NCBI RefSeq assembly: GCF_008369325.1
Contig: NZ_VOBI01000001.1
Location: 372,001 to 436,000, forward strand
DNA length: 64,000 nucleotides
DNA from: Pseudomonas sp. ANT_H12B
Lineage (GTDB): Bacteria > Pseudomonadota > Gammaproteobacteria > Pseudomonadales > Pseudomonadaceae
Direction: 5' to 3'
The first letter of the stretch is position 1, and each line of letters begins with the position of its first letter. Shown here one piece after another: positions 26,696 through 36,278 of this stretch. A program made the position numbers and the translations under genes. Under the pieces are notes generated by a model. That model worked only from the letters and a program-made list of their open reading frames with translations. It was not told the DNA's origin and made no database searches.

Positions 26696-28261
26696 ATGAG
26701 AAACAACCAACCGGTTACACAGCGAGAGGTTGCCCTTAGACCTCAACAAAAACTCATCTCGACAACGGACGCACGTGGCGTCATTACATACTGCAATGAC
26801 GCCTTCGTAGAGATCAGCGGTTTCAACAAGTCGGACCTGATAGGCGCGCCTCAAAATATCGTTCGGCACCCCGATGTACCCTCCGCCATATTTGCACACA
26901 TGTGGGCCGCGCTTAAACAAGGCAAGCCCTGGATGGGTATCGTCAAGAACCGCGCAAAAAATGGCGACCACTACTGGGTCAATGCCTACGTCACGGCTAT
27001 TTTCGAAGGTAACCAGGTCGTTGGTTACGAATCGGTCAGAGTCAAGCCTACGGCCGAACAGATCCGCCGCGCCGAAGTCCTCTACAAGCGCATAAGCCTC
27101 GGAAAGTCAGCCGTCCCCGGCAGCGATAAATGGCAACCCGCCCTGTTGAGTTGGCTGCCGGTTCTGGCAATGGGTTTAGTGGGCACTGCAGGCGGTGTCT
27201 GGCTCAGCGCTCCTGAGGCAATCATCCTGGCTGCAGGGATATCGGTTCCGATCGGTTTGATTGTTTCGCGCCGACAAAATCAGGGCGCGCTGCATCTGCT
27301 GGAAATGGCTGAATCTTCGACCTCAGACTCACTTCTCGCCAAAATGTACAGCGATGAACGTGGTCCCCAGGCACGCCTTGAAACCGCTTTTGTGAGCCAG
27401 GCATCGCGCCTCAAAACTTGCCTTACGCGGTTACAAGACACCGCAGAGCAACTTACCAGCCTGGCCGGGAGATCGGACGGCCTCGCCGCCGATAGTTCTC
27501 GCGGACTTGAACGCCAACGAGTCGAGACCGAGCAGGTGTCGGCAGCGGTCAATCAGATGGCGGCGACCACACAAGAGGTGGCAAGCCACGTCCAACGTAC
27601 CGCCGACGCCACGCAAGAAGCCAATGTGCTGACGGAACGTGGACGCGATGTGGCCCGAGATACCCGAGAAGCCATCCAGCGCCTCTCCGTCGTAGTGGGT
27701 GAGACAGGACTGACGGTCGCGCAGTTAGCCAAAGACAGCAATGAAATAGGGACAGTTGTCGACGTCATCAAGGGCATTGCCGATCAGACCAACTTGCTGG
27801 CTCTGAATGCCGCCATCGAAGCCGCGCGCGCGGGAGACATGGGTCAAGGCTTCGCTGTGGTCGCGGATGAAGTGCGTCAGTTGGCACTACGCACGACTCA
27901 CTCCACCACCCAGATCCATAGTCTGATTTCCAAGCTGCAGGTCTCCTCCAACAATGCCGTGAAGACAATGGAAAGCGGACATCGACAGGCCGAAGAAGGC
28001 GTGGCGTGGGTGCTTGAGGCAGACAAGGCGTTGATCGGTATCAGTGAAGCCGTAGCGCACATTACAGATATGAGCACCCAGATTGCCGCGGCGACCGAAG
28101 AACAAACCGCCGTTGCAGAGGAAATCAGCCGCAACATCACGACCATCGCGAATCTGGCAGATCAAACGTCTGAACAAGCCAGGCATTCGGCAGAGCTCAG
28201 CAAGGAGTTAACCCAGACAGCTAAAACGCAGTATTCATTGGTCGAGCGATTTAACCGATAG
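26696..28261 (+). CDS. Aer-like PAS methyl-accepting chemotaxis protein
   Basis: 521 residues: a PAS domain at about 15-125 ([40 protein letters not shown]), two close hydrophobic segments at about 152-190, a HAMP-like linker and a methyl-accepting signalling domain at about 250-515. Its tip has [17 protein letters not shown] and VADEVRQLA. This is the Aer layout: a cytoplasmic PAS sensor (FAD-bound in Aer) anchored in the inner membrane that reports redox or oxygen to CheA. GGAG with good spacing precedes the ATG. Confidence 0.9.
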   Translation: MRNNQPVTQREVALRPQQKLISTTDARGVITYCNDAFVEISGFNKSDLIGAPQNIVRHPDVPSAIFAHMWAALKQGKPWMGIVKNRAKNGDHYWVNAYVTAIFEGNQVVGYESVRVKPTAEQIRRAEVLYKRISLGKSAVPGSDKWQPALLSWLPVLAMGLVGTAGGVWLSAPEAIILAAGISVPIGLIVSRRQNQGALHLLEMAESSTSDSLLAKMYSDERGPQARLETAFVSQASRLKTCLTRLQDTAEQLTSLAGRSDGLAADSSRGLERQRVETEQVSAAVNQMAATTQEVASHVQRTADATQEANVLTERGRDVARDTREAIQRLSVVVGETGLTVAQLAKDSNEIGTVVDVIKGIADQTNLLALNAAIEAARAGDMGQGFAVVADEVRQLALRTTHSTTQIHSLISKLQVSSNNAVKTMESGHRQAEEGVAWVLEADKALIGISEAVAHITDMSTQIAAATEEQTAVAEEISRNITTIANLADQTSEQARHSAELSKELTQTAKTQYSLVERFNR

Positions 28262-28426
28262 CCCATCAAACTTCCCTGAATAGGAGCGGCTCCGTGCGCC
28301 AGGGCAAATTGCGATTGAGTAACGGAGCGATGGGTGTTGTCGAATGGAATTGAAGGCAAAGGTGCACTACCTTCTATTTGCAACACCCTCGAATCGCTAT
28401 CCTTTTCAGGTTGAGAGGTGGACTTC

Positions 28427-28501
28427 ATGAACAACATCATCTACATCGTCGGCGTAGTTGTCATTGTCGTGGTTATCCTGTCGTTCCTCGGGTTTGCATA
28501 G
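28427..28501 (+). CDS. 24-aa hydrophobic membrane microprotein
   Basis: A 24-codon frame encodes MNNIIYIVGVVVIVVVILSF plus four residues, a single transmembrane helix. It has an excellent ribosome site (AGAGGTGG about 6 nt before the ATG). Very short proteins beginning MxNxIYIVG followed by a Val/Ile run are, as I recall, widespread in Pseudomonas, and none has a known role. It is too short for most gene finders. Confidence 0.65.
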   Translation: MNNIIYIVGVVVIVVVILSFLGFA

Positions 28502-28629
28502 ATTCGAAGACCGTCTGGATTCATCGTTTGGGCCAATACCTGCCTCTCGCGGACGACAGTCATCGGCGCTGTTTGCACGTTACGGGGCCTGCGGTTACAA
28601 GACTGTTTTCCGACCCTGGAGCGCAGCGC

Positions 28630-29304
28630 ATGTCCAGAATCCTCTTCCTTACGTTCACCGGCCTGGTCCTCTGCGCCAGCCAGGCTATGGCGGACGTCCT
28701 TAAGATCAGCGTGATCGGTGCCGGTAACTTCGGCGGTACGCTCGGCACGCTATGGGTGAAGGCTGGCCACTCGGTGATGTTTTCGTCACGCCACCCCGAG
28801 GAACTGACGGACCTGGTCAACAACGCCGGCCCCTCCGCTCGGGCGGGGTCGGTAAGCGAAGCCGCGGCATGGGGTGACGTGATCGTGCTGAGTGTTCCCT
28901 ACGGGGCAATGCCGGTATTGGCCGAACAGCTGAAGGGCAAGCTGGAAGGCAAGGTGGTGTTTAGCACCAGTAACCCGATCAGCGGCCGTGACGGAGACGT
29001 CGGGCACAAGGCGCGGGAACAGGGCGTCGCCTTGGCGGACCAAGCCTATTTTCCCGGGGTACACCTGGTGCGCGCATTCAACGCCATAGGCTACGCATCA
29101 ATGAAAAGCCTGTCTGGCAAAGACAAGGCGATTCCCGTCTTCGCCGACGACGCCCAGGCCCGGGACCTGGGGAGTTGGCTGGTACGCGACGCCGGGTTTA
29201 TACCGGTACTTCTACCGCTGGCGCGAGCTAATGAAGGTTTGCCGGGCGGCCCGCTCAGCGGCGTTTGGAGTGAAGCCGAACTCAAGCAAAAGCAAGGTCT
29301 CTAG
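28630..29304 (+). CDS. NADPH-dependent F420 reductase-like protein with an N-terminal signal peptide
   Basis: From the ATG at 28630 the 224-residue protein starts with a secretion signal (LFLTFTGLVLCASQAMA, likely cleaved after Ala-Met-Ala). It then opens a Rossmann fold, LKISVIGAGNFGGTLGTLWV, with SVPYGAMPVLAEQL and LVRAFNAIGYASM as in the F420-dependent NADP reductase family. Proteins of this family are normally cytosolic, so export would be unusual. Pseudomonads are not known to rely on F420, so the electron carrier is open. Confidence 0.8.
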   Translation: MSRILFLTFTGLVLCASQAMADVLKISVIGAGNFGGTLGTLWVKAGHSVMFSSRHPEELTDLVNNAGPSARAGSVSEAAAWGDVIVLSVPYGAMPVLAEQLKGKLEGKVVFSTSNPISGRDGDVGHKAREQGVALADQAYFPGVHLVRAFNAIGYASMKSLSGKDKAIPVFADDAQARDLGSWLVRDAGFIPVLLPLARANEGLPGGPLSGVWSEAELKQKQGL

Positions 29305-29641
29305 CGAATGCAGCTGTCTGTTCTCTCTGGGCCACCAGCTTGTCATCCAGCAGGTTGCGTGCGGAAATGTTCACGGCAACCGGTATGCATATCCCGGCAT
29401 CGGCCCAGACCCGCACCTGAGACAGTGCCAGGTTCAGCACGTATTGAGTCAGGGAGCCGATGATTCCGGTGAGTTCGGCAAACGGAATGAACTCGTTCGG
29501 GTTCACCAGGCCGCGCACCGGATGCCGCCAGCGCACCAAGGCCCCGACCCCGGTGACGTCTTCTGTGCTCAGCCTGACCTTGGGCTGGTGCTCCAGGAAC
29601 AATTCGCCGCGATCCAGACCTCGCCGCAGTTCGTCGAGCAT
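29282..29641 (-). pseudogene. Fragment of an EAL-domain phosphodiesterase
   Basis: About 100 residues match the first half of an EAL domain (LRRGLDRGELFLEHQPKV, RHPVRGLVNPNEFIPFAELTG, VWADAGICIPVAVNISARNL). The catalytic EAL triplet reads GAL (in GVGALVRW), and everything after the second quarter of the domain is missing. Upstream, two adjacent stop codons in the matching frame cut it off from any sensor domain. It is a non-functional remnant lying between the F420-reductase-like gene and the intact GGDEF/EAL gene. Confidence 0.75.
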
Positions 29642-29701
29642 AAGTGAGCGCTATCAACGGGTTGGCACTACAGCGCGATATGCATGTTTCTGTACTGCGC
29701 A

Positions 29702-32287
29702 TTAAACGTTGCTTTTAATACCTGTACTTTCTCTGATGCCCACCAAAGCATTGAACGCGCCAGTATCAAGCGGCCGGCTCAAGAAATAGCCTTGACCTTC
29801 GTCACACGACACCGCTTTGAGCAACTTCAGATGCTCGGCTGTTTCAATGCCCTCAGCAGTAACAGTGAGCGATAACGCGCAGCCCAAGCCCACGATGGCC
29901 TGAATGATCGACTCGTCGCCCTCACTGTCACCCAGTCGGTTTAAAAAGCTGCGGTCTATTTTCAGGCCATCGAACGGGAAGGTGCGCAGATAGCTCAGCG
30001 AAGAATAGCCCGTTCCAAAATCGTCCATGGAGATGCGCACGCCGAGGCGTTTGAGCGTATGCATTATCTCAAGCGCGCCTTCGGCATCTTCGAGCATGAC
30101 GTTTTCGGTAATTTCCAACTCTACCCGGGCAGGATCGATTCCGGAGTCAAACAGTATTTTCTGAAGGCGCTCCACCAAATTGCCTCGCTTGAATTCGATG
30201 GGCGAAAGGTTAACGGAGACGAACAGGCTATCCGGCCACCGCGCGGCGTACCTGCAAGCGGTATCGATTACCCAGTTACTCAAGGAAAGAATCAGCCCGC
30301 TTTCTTCGGCAATGGGGATAAATGTGTCGGGTGATATCAAACCACGCTCAGGATGTTGCCACCGTACCAACGCCTCGGCACCGACCATCTGACCGTCAGC
30401 GATGCGATAGCGCGGCTGGAAATGCAGCCTCAGCTCTCCGTGTTTGATCGCGAAACGCAGGTCACTTTCCAGACGGCGGCGCTCAATGATCTTCTCGTTC
30501 ATGTCGCCCGCGTAAAAGCGCCATGTATTGCGACCTCCGGCCTTGGCTTCGTACAACGCGATATCCGCATAGCGAAGCAGCTCGGTGGCCTCGCGAGCGT
30601 CATTGGGCGCCATTGCGATGCCGATACTGGCGCTGACGAACACTTCCTGCTCATCGATCTCTATAGGCCGCTCGATGGACTCGATCAGGCGTCGACATAG
30701 CGCCTCGACTTCTTCCTGGGAGCTCACATCGGTGAGGATCAGTACAAACTCATCACCGCCGACCCGCGCGACAAGGTCCCCGTGGCGCACACAGTCAGCC
30801 AAGCGGCTCGACACTTCGTTAAGTACCCGATCACCTGCCGCATGCCCCAACAGGTCATTCACCGGTTTGAATCGATCCAGGTCCAGACTGAGCATGACCA
30901 GAGGATGTTTTACCGTTGGCAAAGCCTTGAGTTTGCCGTCAAGAAACTCCTGAAGCCGAGTCCTGTTCGGCAACCCGGTCAGCGCGTCATGCTGTGAGAG
31001 GAATTCGATTCTTCGACGAGCCTCGACTTCCTCCGTGACGTCAGTTGCAGTTCCCCGGAACCCTCCACACGTCATTTCTCGCGCCGAAAGACGAGTGATT
31101 CGCTCCTGGCCTTTAGTGTCGACGTAGCGGCACTGAACACTGATAGCCGGGAGACGGTTCGGAATGCTGAGCCACTGAGATAACGAGCCTAGTTCGGTGC
31201 TCAGAAGATCATCCATCGCCGCACCAATCCAGGCGTCCCTGGAGAGCCCTGTGACATCCTCAAACCGCTCGGACAGATAGGTGAAACGCCAATCAGCGTC
31301 TATTTCCCATACCCAGTCCGAGCTGGCTTCAACGACATCGCGAAAGCGCGCTTCGCTGGTGGCGAGGGCAGCCCGACCGCTTTGCAGCGATGTGTAGCTG
31401 GCGTCAAGCGCCTGTGCCCCAGCGGTTGCGCGACGCAAGATGACCCAGGTCATCAGGCACACCAATAGCGCGGCGACACCGATCAATGGCAATCCCAGCG
31501 CCAATAACCGCAGACCTGGCCTGGACGGACTCCAGTGCAAACTGCCGGCAATACCATTCTCGCCCAATGGCAAGATAGAGGTTGTGCCCATATCACCCGA
31601 AGTGGCGACGCGCAGGCCATCCACCCCATAATTCCGGCCTATGGCCTCGAGTTTGGCGCTGTCCAGAATGTCGACGAACATCAACACCGACGGCGACCTG
31701 TCATCAGACACCACTGTCGGGTCGGTTCCCGGCGTAATCGCCGCTGCGGCGACCAACGCGGGTATGCCTCCAACGACAATGAAGGCGGTTGTCGGCGTTT
31801 CTGTTTCCACGCCTTCACGAGCCTTGACGAGAATCGCGTCAATGGATTGCTCGAGCCACTTCTCGGCTTCAACCGATTTCAACTCGCCCTTGAGCACAGC
31901 GTAAACGGTGCGATTAACGTCGTTGACGACAAACACGCCCCGAAAACCAAAATCCGTGTAAAGCGTTGTGCCGACGTTTTGCCGCACGTACGCCCAGTCA
32001 GGGTCCATTTCAACATGCAGATGTTTGTAAGCATCGCCCCAAAATGCGTAATCCTTCACGGTCGAGCGCATCGATTTTTCCAGCGATTGCATGGCCTTCT
32101 TCGTGTAGAAAGCACTTTGGACCTCCTCCGTTCGGTCTAAATCATGTGCAAGGTAAACAAGTGAATAGCTGGCAAGGAAAAAAACACCCGCCAACAGGCC
32201 CACAAACTTGAACAGAGAGGCACGTGCCAGCGCCACGCTTGAACGATCGATCGGGGAACGGGCGATAGAGGGTAGATTGTTTGACAT
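29702..32287 (-). CDS. Membrane diguanylate cyclase/phosphodiesterase (CHASE-PAS-GGDEF-EAL)
   Basis: 861 residues: a helix at about 22-45, a periplasmic CHASE4-like domain (KKAMQSLEKSMRSTVKDYAF onward) to about residue 260, a second helix (LGLPLIGVAALLVCLMTWVI), a PAS domain, GGDEF at about residue 508 (VGGDEFVLIL, intact) and EAL at about 636 (GAEALVRW, intact; later DDFGTGYSSLSYL). Both catalytic signatures are present, so it could make or break cyclic-di-GMP in response to a periplasmic cue. I use the ATG at 32287; a TTG at 32311 is possible. Confidence 0.92.
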   Translation of the reverse strand: MSNNLPSIARSPIDRSSVALARASLFKFVGLLAGVFFLASYSLVYLAHDLDRTEEVQSAFYTKKAMQSLEKSMRSTVKDYAFWGDAYKHLHVEMDPDWAYVRQNVGTTLYTDFGFRGVFVVNDVNRTVYAVLKGELKSVEAEKWLEQSIDAILVKAREGVETETPTTAFIVVGGIPALVAAAAITPGTDPTVVSDDRSPSVLMFVDILDSAKLEAIGRNYGVDGLRVATSGDMGTTSILPLGENGIAGSLHWSPSRPGLRLLALGLPLIGVAALLVCLMTWVILRRATAGAQALDASYTSLQSGRAALATSEARFRDVVEASSDWVWEIDADWRFTYLSERFEDVTGLSRDAWIGAAMDDLLSTELGSLSQWLSIPNRLPAISVQCRYVDTKGQERITRLSAREMTCGGFRGTATDVTEEVEARRRIEFLSQHDALTGLPNRTRLQEFLDGKLKALPTVKHPLVMLSLDLDRFKPVNDLLGHAAGDRVLNEVSSRLADCVRHGDLVARVGGDEFVLILTDVSSQEEVEALCRRLIESIERPIEIDEQEVFVSASIGIAMAPNDAREATELLRYADIALYEAKAGGRNTWRFYAGDMNEKIIERRRLESDLRFAIKHGELRLHFQPRYRIADGQMVGAEALVRWQHPERGLISPDTFIPIAEESGLILSLSNWVIDTACRYAARWPDSLFVSVNLSPIEFKRGNLVERLQKILFDSGIDPARVELEITENVMLEDAEGALEIMHTLKRLGVRISMDDFGTGYSSLSYLRTFPFDGLKIDRSFLNRLGDSEGDESIIQAIVGLGCALSLTVTAEGIETAEHLKLLKAVSCDEGQGYFLSRPLDTGAFNALVGIRESTGIKSNV

Positions 32288-32355
32288 AGATTCCGCTGGG
32301 CGTTGAGGCAATTCGGCTGCATATCGAGTTATCGGCCGATGTTACCGAAGGGTGA

Positions 32356-32673
32356 ATGCCACCCAAATGCGCTAAACCTGCTAAACCGCCCCAAGGGAAG
32401 GCGCAATGGGTCCTCTCCTCCCTGCTCGCCATCAACCTGGCGCTGACAGCGGGATGTGCAGGCAAAACGTCCACGGCTCGCTATTCAGCCTCAAGCGTAG
32501 GCTCGAACTGCTATGCAAAAGCACTACCCACTGCCGGCGAGGGCGAGCTGGCTTGGGGCGATACCTTGAACATGGCTCGCAAAACATCCCTGAATAATTG
32601 CATCCGTTATGCCGGCCGATCCGGTGGCACGCCAGATACCTGCCAAGTGGTGTTGGCGCAGTGCAAAAATTAA
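32356..32673 (+). CDS. Small lipoprotein of unknown function
   Basis: 105 residues with a basic N-terminus, a hydrophobic segment and a lipobox-like ALTAGC near residue 34. Four further cysteines follow in the ~70-residue mature part (SNCYAK, NNCIRYA, DTCQVV, AQCKN), which could form two disulfides in the periplasm. It is divergent from the GGDEF/EAL gene with 68 bp between, so the two may share regulation. No family recognised. Confidence 0.6.
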   Translation: MPPKCAKPAKPPQGKAQWVLSSLLAINLALTAGCAGKTSTARYSASSVGSNCYAKALPTAGEGELAWGDTLNMARKTSLNNCIRYAGRSGGTPDTCQVVLAQCKN

Positions 32674-32707
32674 TAGAGCGGCAACGAAGCGGGCCGTACG
32701 GTTCAGG

Positions 32708-33187
32708 TTAACGCCCAAGAGCCTCTTCGATCGCAGCGATGTCGATCTTGCCCATTGTCATCATGGCGTCGAACGCGCGCTTGGCCGCCGCTTGATCGGG
32801 ATTGGTTATCGCGGCTGTCAGAATGCGTGGCGAGATCTGCCACGACACTCCCCACTTGTCCTTGCACCAGCCACAAACGTTTTCCTGGCCACCGTTATCG
32901 ACAATCGCGTTCCACAAGCGGTCTGTTTCGGCCTGGTCGTCGGTCGCCACCTGGAACGAGAAAGCCTCGGCATGTTTGAACGATGACCCCGCGTTCAGCC
33001 CCAGACAAGGGATGCCCATCACCGTGAATTCAACCGTCAAGACATCGCCCTGCTTGCCCGCCGGATAGTCGCCAGGCGCGTGATGGACTGCGTCCACCGT
33101 GCTGTTCGGGAACGTCTTGGCGTAGAACGTCGCAGCGTCCAGTGCAGTGCCGTCGAAGCAGAGACAAATCGTGTTTTTGCTGACCAT
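32708..33187 (-). CDS. VOC family protein (PhnB/3-demethylubiquinone methyltransferase-like)
   Basis: The 159-residue protein has the PhnB-like VOC pattern: ICLCFDGTALDAATFYAKTF, FTVMGIPCLGLNAG, FSFQVATDDQAETDRLWNAI, then CGWCKDKWGVSWQISP. VOC proteins use a beta-alpha-beta-beta-beta metal-binding fold; the roles of this subgroup are unknown. GGAG lies 8 nt before the ATG at 33187. Confidence 0.88.
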   Translation of the reverse strand: MVSKNTICLCFDGTALDAATFYAKTFPNSTVDAVHHAPGDYPAGKQGDVLTVEFTVMGIPCLGLNAGSSFKHAEAFSFQVATDDQAETDRLWNAIVDNGGQENVCGWCKDKWGVSWQISPRILTAAITNPDQAAAKRAFDAMMTMGKIDIAAIEEALGR

Positions 33188-33324
33188 TTGGGTTCTCCAG
33201 AATCTGGACTGACACGAGCAGTCTAGCAGCGCAGAGAATCGGACTGATTCGGCAAACGTGGTGGGCGGTTGATCGATCAGCACTTATCCTATCCTTTAGG
33301 CAACCAACAACTCCGGACACCCAT

Positions 33325-33996
33325 ATGCCCGCCTCCGAATCCACCCTCCTCCAAAGCTGGCACCACAACGCCCGGTCCTGGATTGAAGCCGTCCGCAGCG
33401 GTGCCATCCAGAGCCGCCTCAAGGTCACCGATCAGGCAATCCTGCTGGCGGTGCTAAGCCGCCAACCCGAGCGCGTGCTCGACCTGGGCTGCGGCGAGGG
33501 CTGGCTGTTGCGTGCGCTGGCGGAGCGGGCCATCGAGGCGGTCGGTGTGGATGGCGATGCGACGCTAGTCGCGGCGGCGCGGGCGGCGGGTTCTTCGCGG
33601 GTGCATTTGGCGAGTTATGAAGCGTTGGTGGAGGCGAAGGTGGACGTCGGCCGCGACTACGACCTGATCTGCGCCAACTTCGCCCTGCTGCATCAGGACA
33701 TCATCCCGTTGCTCGTCGCCATGAACGCCCTGCTCGCCCCTGGCGGCGCGCTGGTGATTCAGACGTTGCATCCGTGGGCTGCATCGGCGGGCGACTATCA
33801 GGATGGTTGGCGGGAAGAGACCTTCGCCGGGTTCAAGGGGCAGTGGCAACCCATGCCGTGGTATTTGCGAACCTTGTCCAGTTGGTTCAATGCGCTGGAC
33901 ATGGCCGGTTTTCGACTGACCGGCCTGCAGGAGCCGCAGCACCCGCAAAGTCCTTTGCCGCAGTCGCTGCTGTTGGTGGCCGAGCAGCGGGGGTGA
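33325..33996 (+). CDS. Class I SAM-dependent methyltransferase
   Basis: A 223-residue methyltransferase with motif I VLDLGCGEGWLLRALAE at about residues 50-66, an acidic second strand (AVGVDGDATLV) and motif IV CANFALLHQD. The C-terminal half resembles small-molecule methyltransferases of the UbiE/Coq5-like group. The substrate is unknown. It is the last intact gene before about 1.2 kb of decayed genes. Confidence 0.88.
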   Translation: MPASESTLLQSWHHNARSWIEAVRSGAIQSRLKVTDQAILLAVLSRQPERVLDLGCGEGWLLRALAERAIEAVGVDGDATLVAAARAAGSSRVHLASYEALVEAKVDVGRDYDLICANFALLHQDIIPLLVAMNALLAPGGALVIQTLHPWAASAGDYQDGWREETFAGFKGQWQPMPWYLRTLSSWFNALDMAGFRLTGLQEPQHPQSPLPQSLLLVAEQRG

Positions 33997-34203
33997 GTCC
34001 AATCGATGAGCCCGGGCAACACCATGACTTCACGGCCTGGTCTTCACGGCGACGAACCCTTCTGATCAGTGTTTACACATCAAGCGGAATCCTTGCAAAT
34101 TCATCAACCAGCAAGCGGGAGCCTGCTGAGCGCCAGGCGGTTTGCGAGGATCTCGCCATGGCTTCGATGACGCTAAGATGACGGCCGATGCCCTTCCCTG
34201 CCC

Positions 34204-34569
34204 ATGGCCGGACCCTTGTTCTGCGCCGGTTCGACGGTGTTCAACCCGCTTGTGGAATTCGACGTCAAGCCCACCGACCTCGACTGGCCGGCCATGCTCG
34301 GAACCTCGCGCGGCAAGGGCCGCCTGCATTTTGTTGGCGTAGTGCCCGGCGCTATTCCAGTGCACGTGTTCGACCTGATTCCCCAGCAAAAGAGCTTGTC
34401 CGCCTCACCGGTCGGCTCGCCCGGCACCACGGCGACCATGCTGGAATTTTGTGCATGTCATCAGATCCTGCCGCAGGTCGAGCACTTCCCCATGAGCCGG
34501 GTCAACGAAGCCGTCGATCACCTGCGCAGTGGCAAGGCGCGTTACCGCGTCGTGCTGGATGCCAGCAAT
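34204..34569 (+). pseudogene. Zinc alcohol dehydrogenase (YahK/AdhC-like) remnant with internal deletion
   Basis: The frame begins in the middle of the enzyme (MAGPLFCAGSTVFNPLVEFD, DVKPTD) and jumps at about 34276 straight to the C-terminal part (LDWPAMLG, KGRLHFVGVVPGAIPV, QKSLSASPVGSP, CHQILPQVEHFPMSRVNEAV, GKARYRVVLDASN). The whole NAD(P)-binding Rossmann core that normally lies between these two blocks is absent. The N-terminal zinc-binding part is also missing, and the family's stop after the last block has been lost (reading continues to 34800). It is therefore non-functional. Intact relatives reduce aldehydes with NADPH. Confidence 0.82.
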
Positions 34570-34809
34570 TGCAGCTCTTTGTCTCGCGGACCACACAATT
34601 GCGTCACACCGGAAAAGTCCGTTGCAATGCGGGTAAACGCGCCCAACTGTTCCTCCAGCAACACTTGTTTGACAAAAAGCCCGTTTAACACAACACCCCT
34701 AAGCCGAAGCACTATTGAAACCGCCATCAAACGGTTAATCCATAATGGGTATGGCTCTTACTCTGACTTTTTACGTGTCCATGTTTGCCTGAACGTTTAA
34801 CTCAAAAAA

Positions 34810-35195
34810 CGCGTCAATCGCGCCTTCGGCCAACTGCCCCGCTCTCAACAAGGGCTTGCCGGTGCGCCGGAATAGCCAGCGTTGTGATCGTTATTGCCTG
34901 AAATGTCCGGGCAGAAAGTCGTGGACCTAGGCTGTGGTTATGGCTGGTTTTGTCGATGGGCGGCCGAACAAGACGCCCAGAGCGTGCTGGGACTGGATGT
35001 CTCGGGAAAAATGCTGGAGCGCGCTGTCGCCAGCACAAACGACTCGCGCGTCATTTATAACCGGGCCGACCTGGAGCGGCTTGAACTGGCCACGTGAACG
35101 AACGGGGCCCTACCGAGCAGGATCTGGCAGCCCGCCCTGCACTTTCAGACGAAATCGAGCGGCCAATGACGCTGATCCTGGCGGCCAGTCGCTGA
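34810..35195 (+). pseudogene. SAM methyltransferase remnant with two nonsense codons and internal deletion
   Basis: One frame reads FGQLPRSQQGLAGAPE, then TAG (34873-34875, where relatives have Trp), PAL, then TGA (34885-34887, expected Arg), then SLLPEMSGQKVVDLGCGYGW and VLGLDVSGKMLERA, ending at 35095. A second frame from about 35094 supplies the normal C-terminus (GPTEQDLAARPALSDEIERP, MTLILAASR) and stops at 35195. About 100 central residues are missing between the two blocks. It is a decayed copy of a common Pseudomonas methyltransferase type. Confidence 0.82.
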
Positions 35196-35211
35196 GTTTT
35201 TTCCATGAGCC

Positions 35212-36177
35212 TTACAGCGATTGCCGCAAGGGTTCAATTGTGCGGGCGCAGCGCCGAAGCTCCAGCGGTGTGCGTCCAACGACCCGCATGAAGCTTTGAT
35301 GCATGCGGCCAGCGGTGATGAATCCGTTCAGGCGCGCGATCTCCTCGAACGTCTGCCGCCCATCCTCCACCAGTGGTCGCGCCGCCTCCACGCGCAGACG
35401 TTCGACCGCACGCGCCGGTGTCACTCCGGTCGACGAGGCGAACGCCCGTCCGAACTGCCGAACGCTCAGGTTCGAGATCCGGGCCAGACGCTCGACCGAG
35501 AGATTTTCGCGCAGATGTTCGCGAGCGAAGCTTAACGCGGTTCGAATGCGATCCGATCCCGGGTCGAAATCCACCAGCGAAGAGAACTGGTATTGACCGC
35601 CCGGTCGTCGGCAGTAGACCACCAACATGCGCGCAACCGATCGTGCGATGTCCTTGCCCAGGTCCTGCTCGATCATGGCCAGGCTCATGTCGATCCCGGC
35701 CGACATGCCCGCCGAGGTCCACATCCCGTCGTCCTCGGTCCACATGTGGTCGCCATCTACGCACAACGCCGGGAACCGCTGCTGCAACTGCTGCGCGTAA
35801 AACCAATGGGTAGTTGCGGAGCGACCGTCGAGCAAGCCGCTGGCGGCCAGCAGAAAGGCCCCCGTGCACACGCTTGCGGTTCTTCGTGAGCGCTGGGAGA
35901 TATCGCGAATGGTCGCTAAGAGCTCAGCCACCCACTCGCCCTCCGGCGGTTCGGGCGGGGCTATCACGATGAACGTATCGAAGGGCCGGGGCCGCAATGC
36001 CTCGGTGACGACTGTGAGCCCGCACGCACTGCAGACCAATCCGCCGTCCAGCGACGTGACAGTGAGCCGGTATTGGCAGGATGACAGTTGGCTGGCAATC
36101 AAGAAGGCCTCGAGCGGCCCGCTCAAATCCAGCAGCACAAAACCTGGGTGGACCAGAAAACCGACATGACGGGTCAT
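35212..36177 (-). CDS. GlxA-type AraC regulator (DJ-1/PfpI + AraC HTH)
   Basis: 321 residues from the ATG at 36177. The N-terminal ~180 residues are a DJ-1/PfpI-like domain (VGFLVHPGFVLLDLSGPLEA, ASVCTGAFLLAASGLLDGR, with Cys at the nucleophile-elbow position). The C-terminal ~100 are an AraC double HTH (LSVERLARISNLSVRQFGRA, FEEIARLNGFITAGRMHQSF). Such proteins sense small amines or aldehydes. It is divergent from the NmrA-like gene at 36279 and probably regulates it together with the downstream cupin. Confidence 0.9.
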   Translation of the reverse strand: MTRHVGFLVHPGFVLLDLSGPLEAFLIASQLSSCQYRLTVTSLDGGLVCSACGLTVVTEALRPRPFDTFIVIAPPEPPEGEWVAELLATIRDISQRSRRTASVCTGAFLLAASGLLDGRSATTHWFYAQQLQQRFPALCVDGDHMWTEDDGMWTSAGMSAGIDMSLAMIEQDLGKDIARSVARMLVVYCRRPGGQYQFSSLVDFDPGSDRIRTALSFAREHLRENLSVERLARISNLSVRQFGRAFASSTGVTPARAVERLRVEAARPLVEDGRQTFEEIARLNGFITAGRMHQSFMRVVGRTPLELRRCARTIEPLRQSL

Positions 36178-36278
36178 GGCCGAAATCCAACGATCTATGT
36201 CCTTGGCAGCATTAGGCTCCCGCCCTAACTTGGCAGTCAACGCGTTTTACGAAGGTGTATCAGGCAGGAGACACAGTC

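Noticed and set aside
29343..29702. 119-codon minus-strand frame overlapping the EAL remnant
   Set aside because: Its Arg-rich product is the wrong-frame reading of the EAL sequence, which is visible in the adjacent frame.
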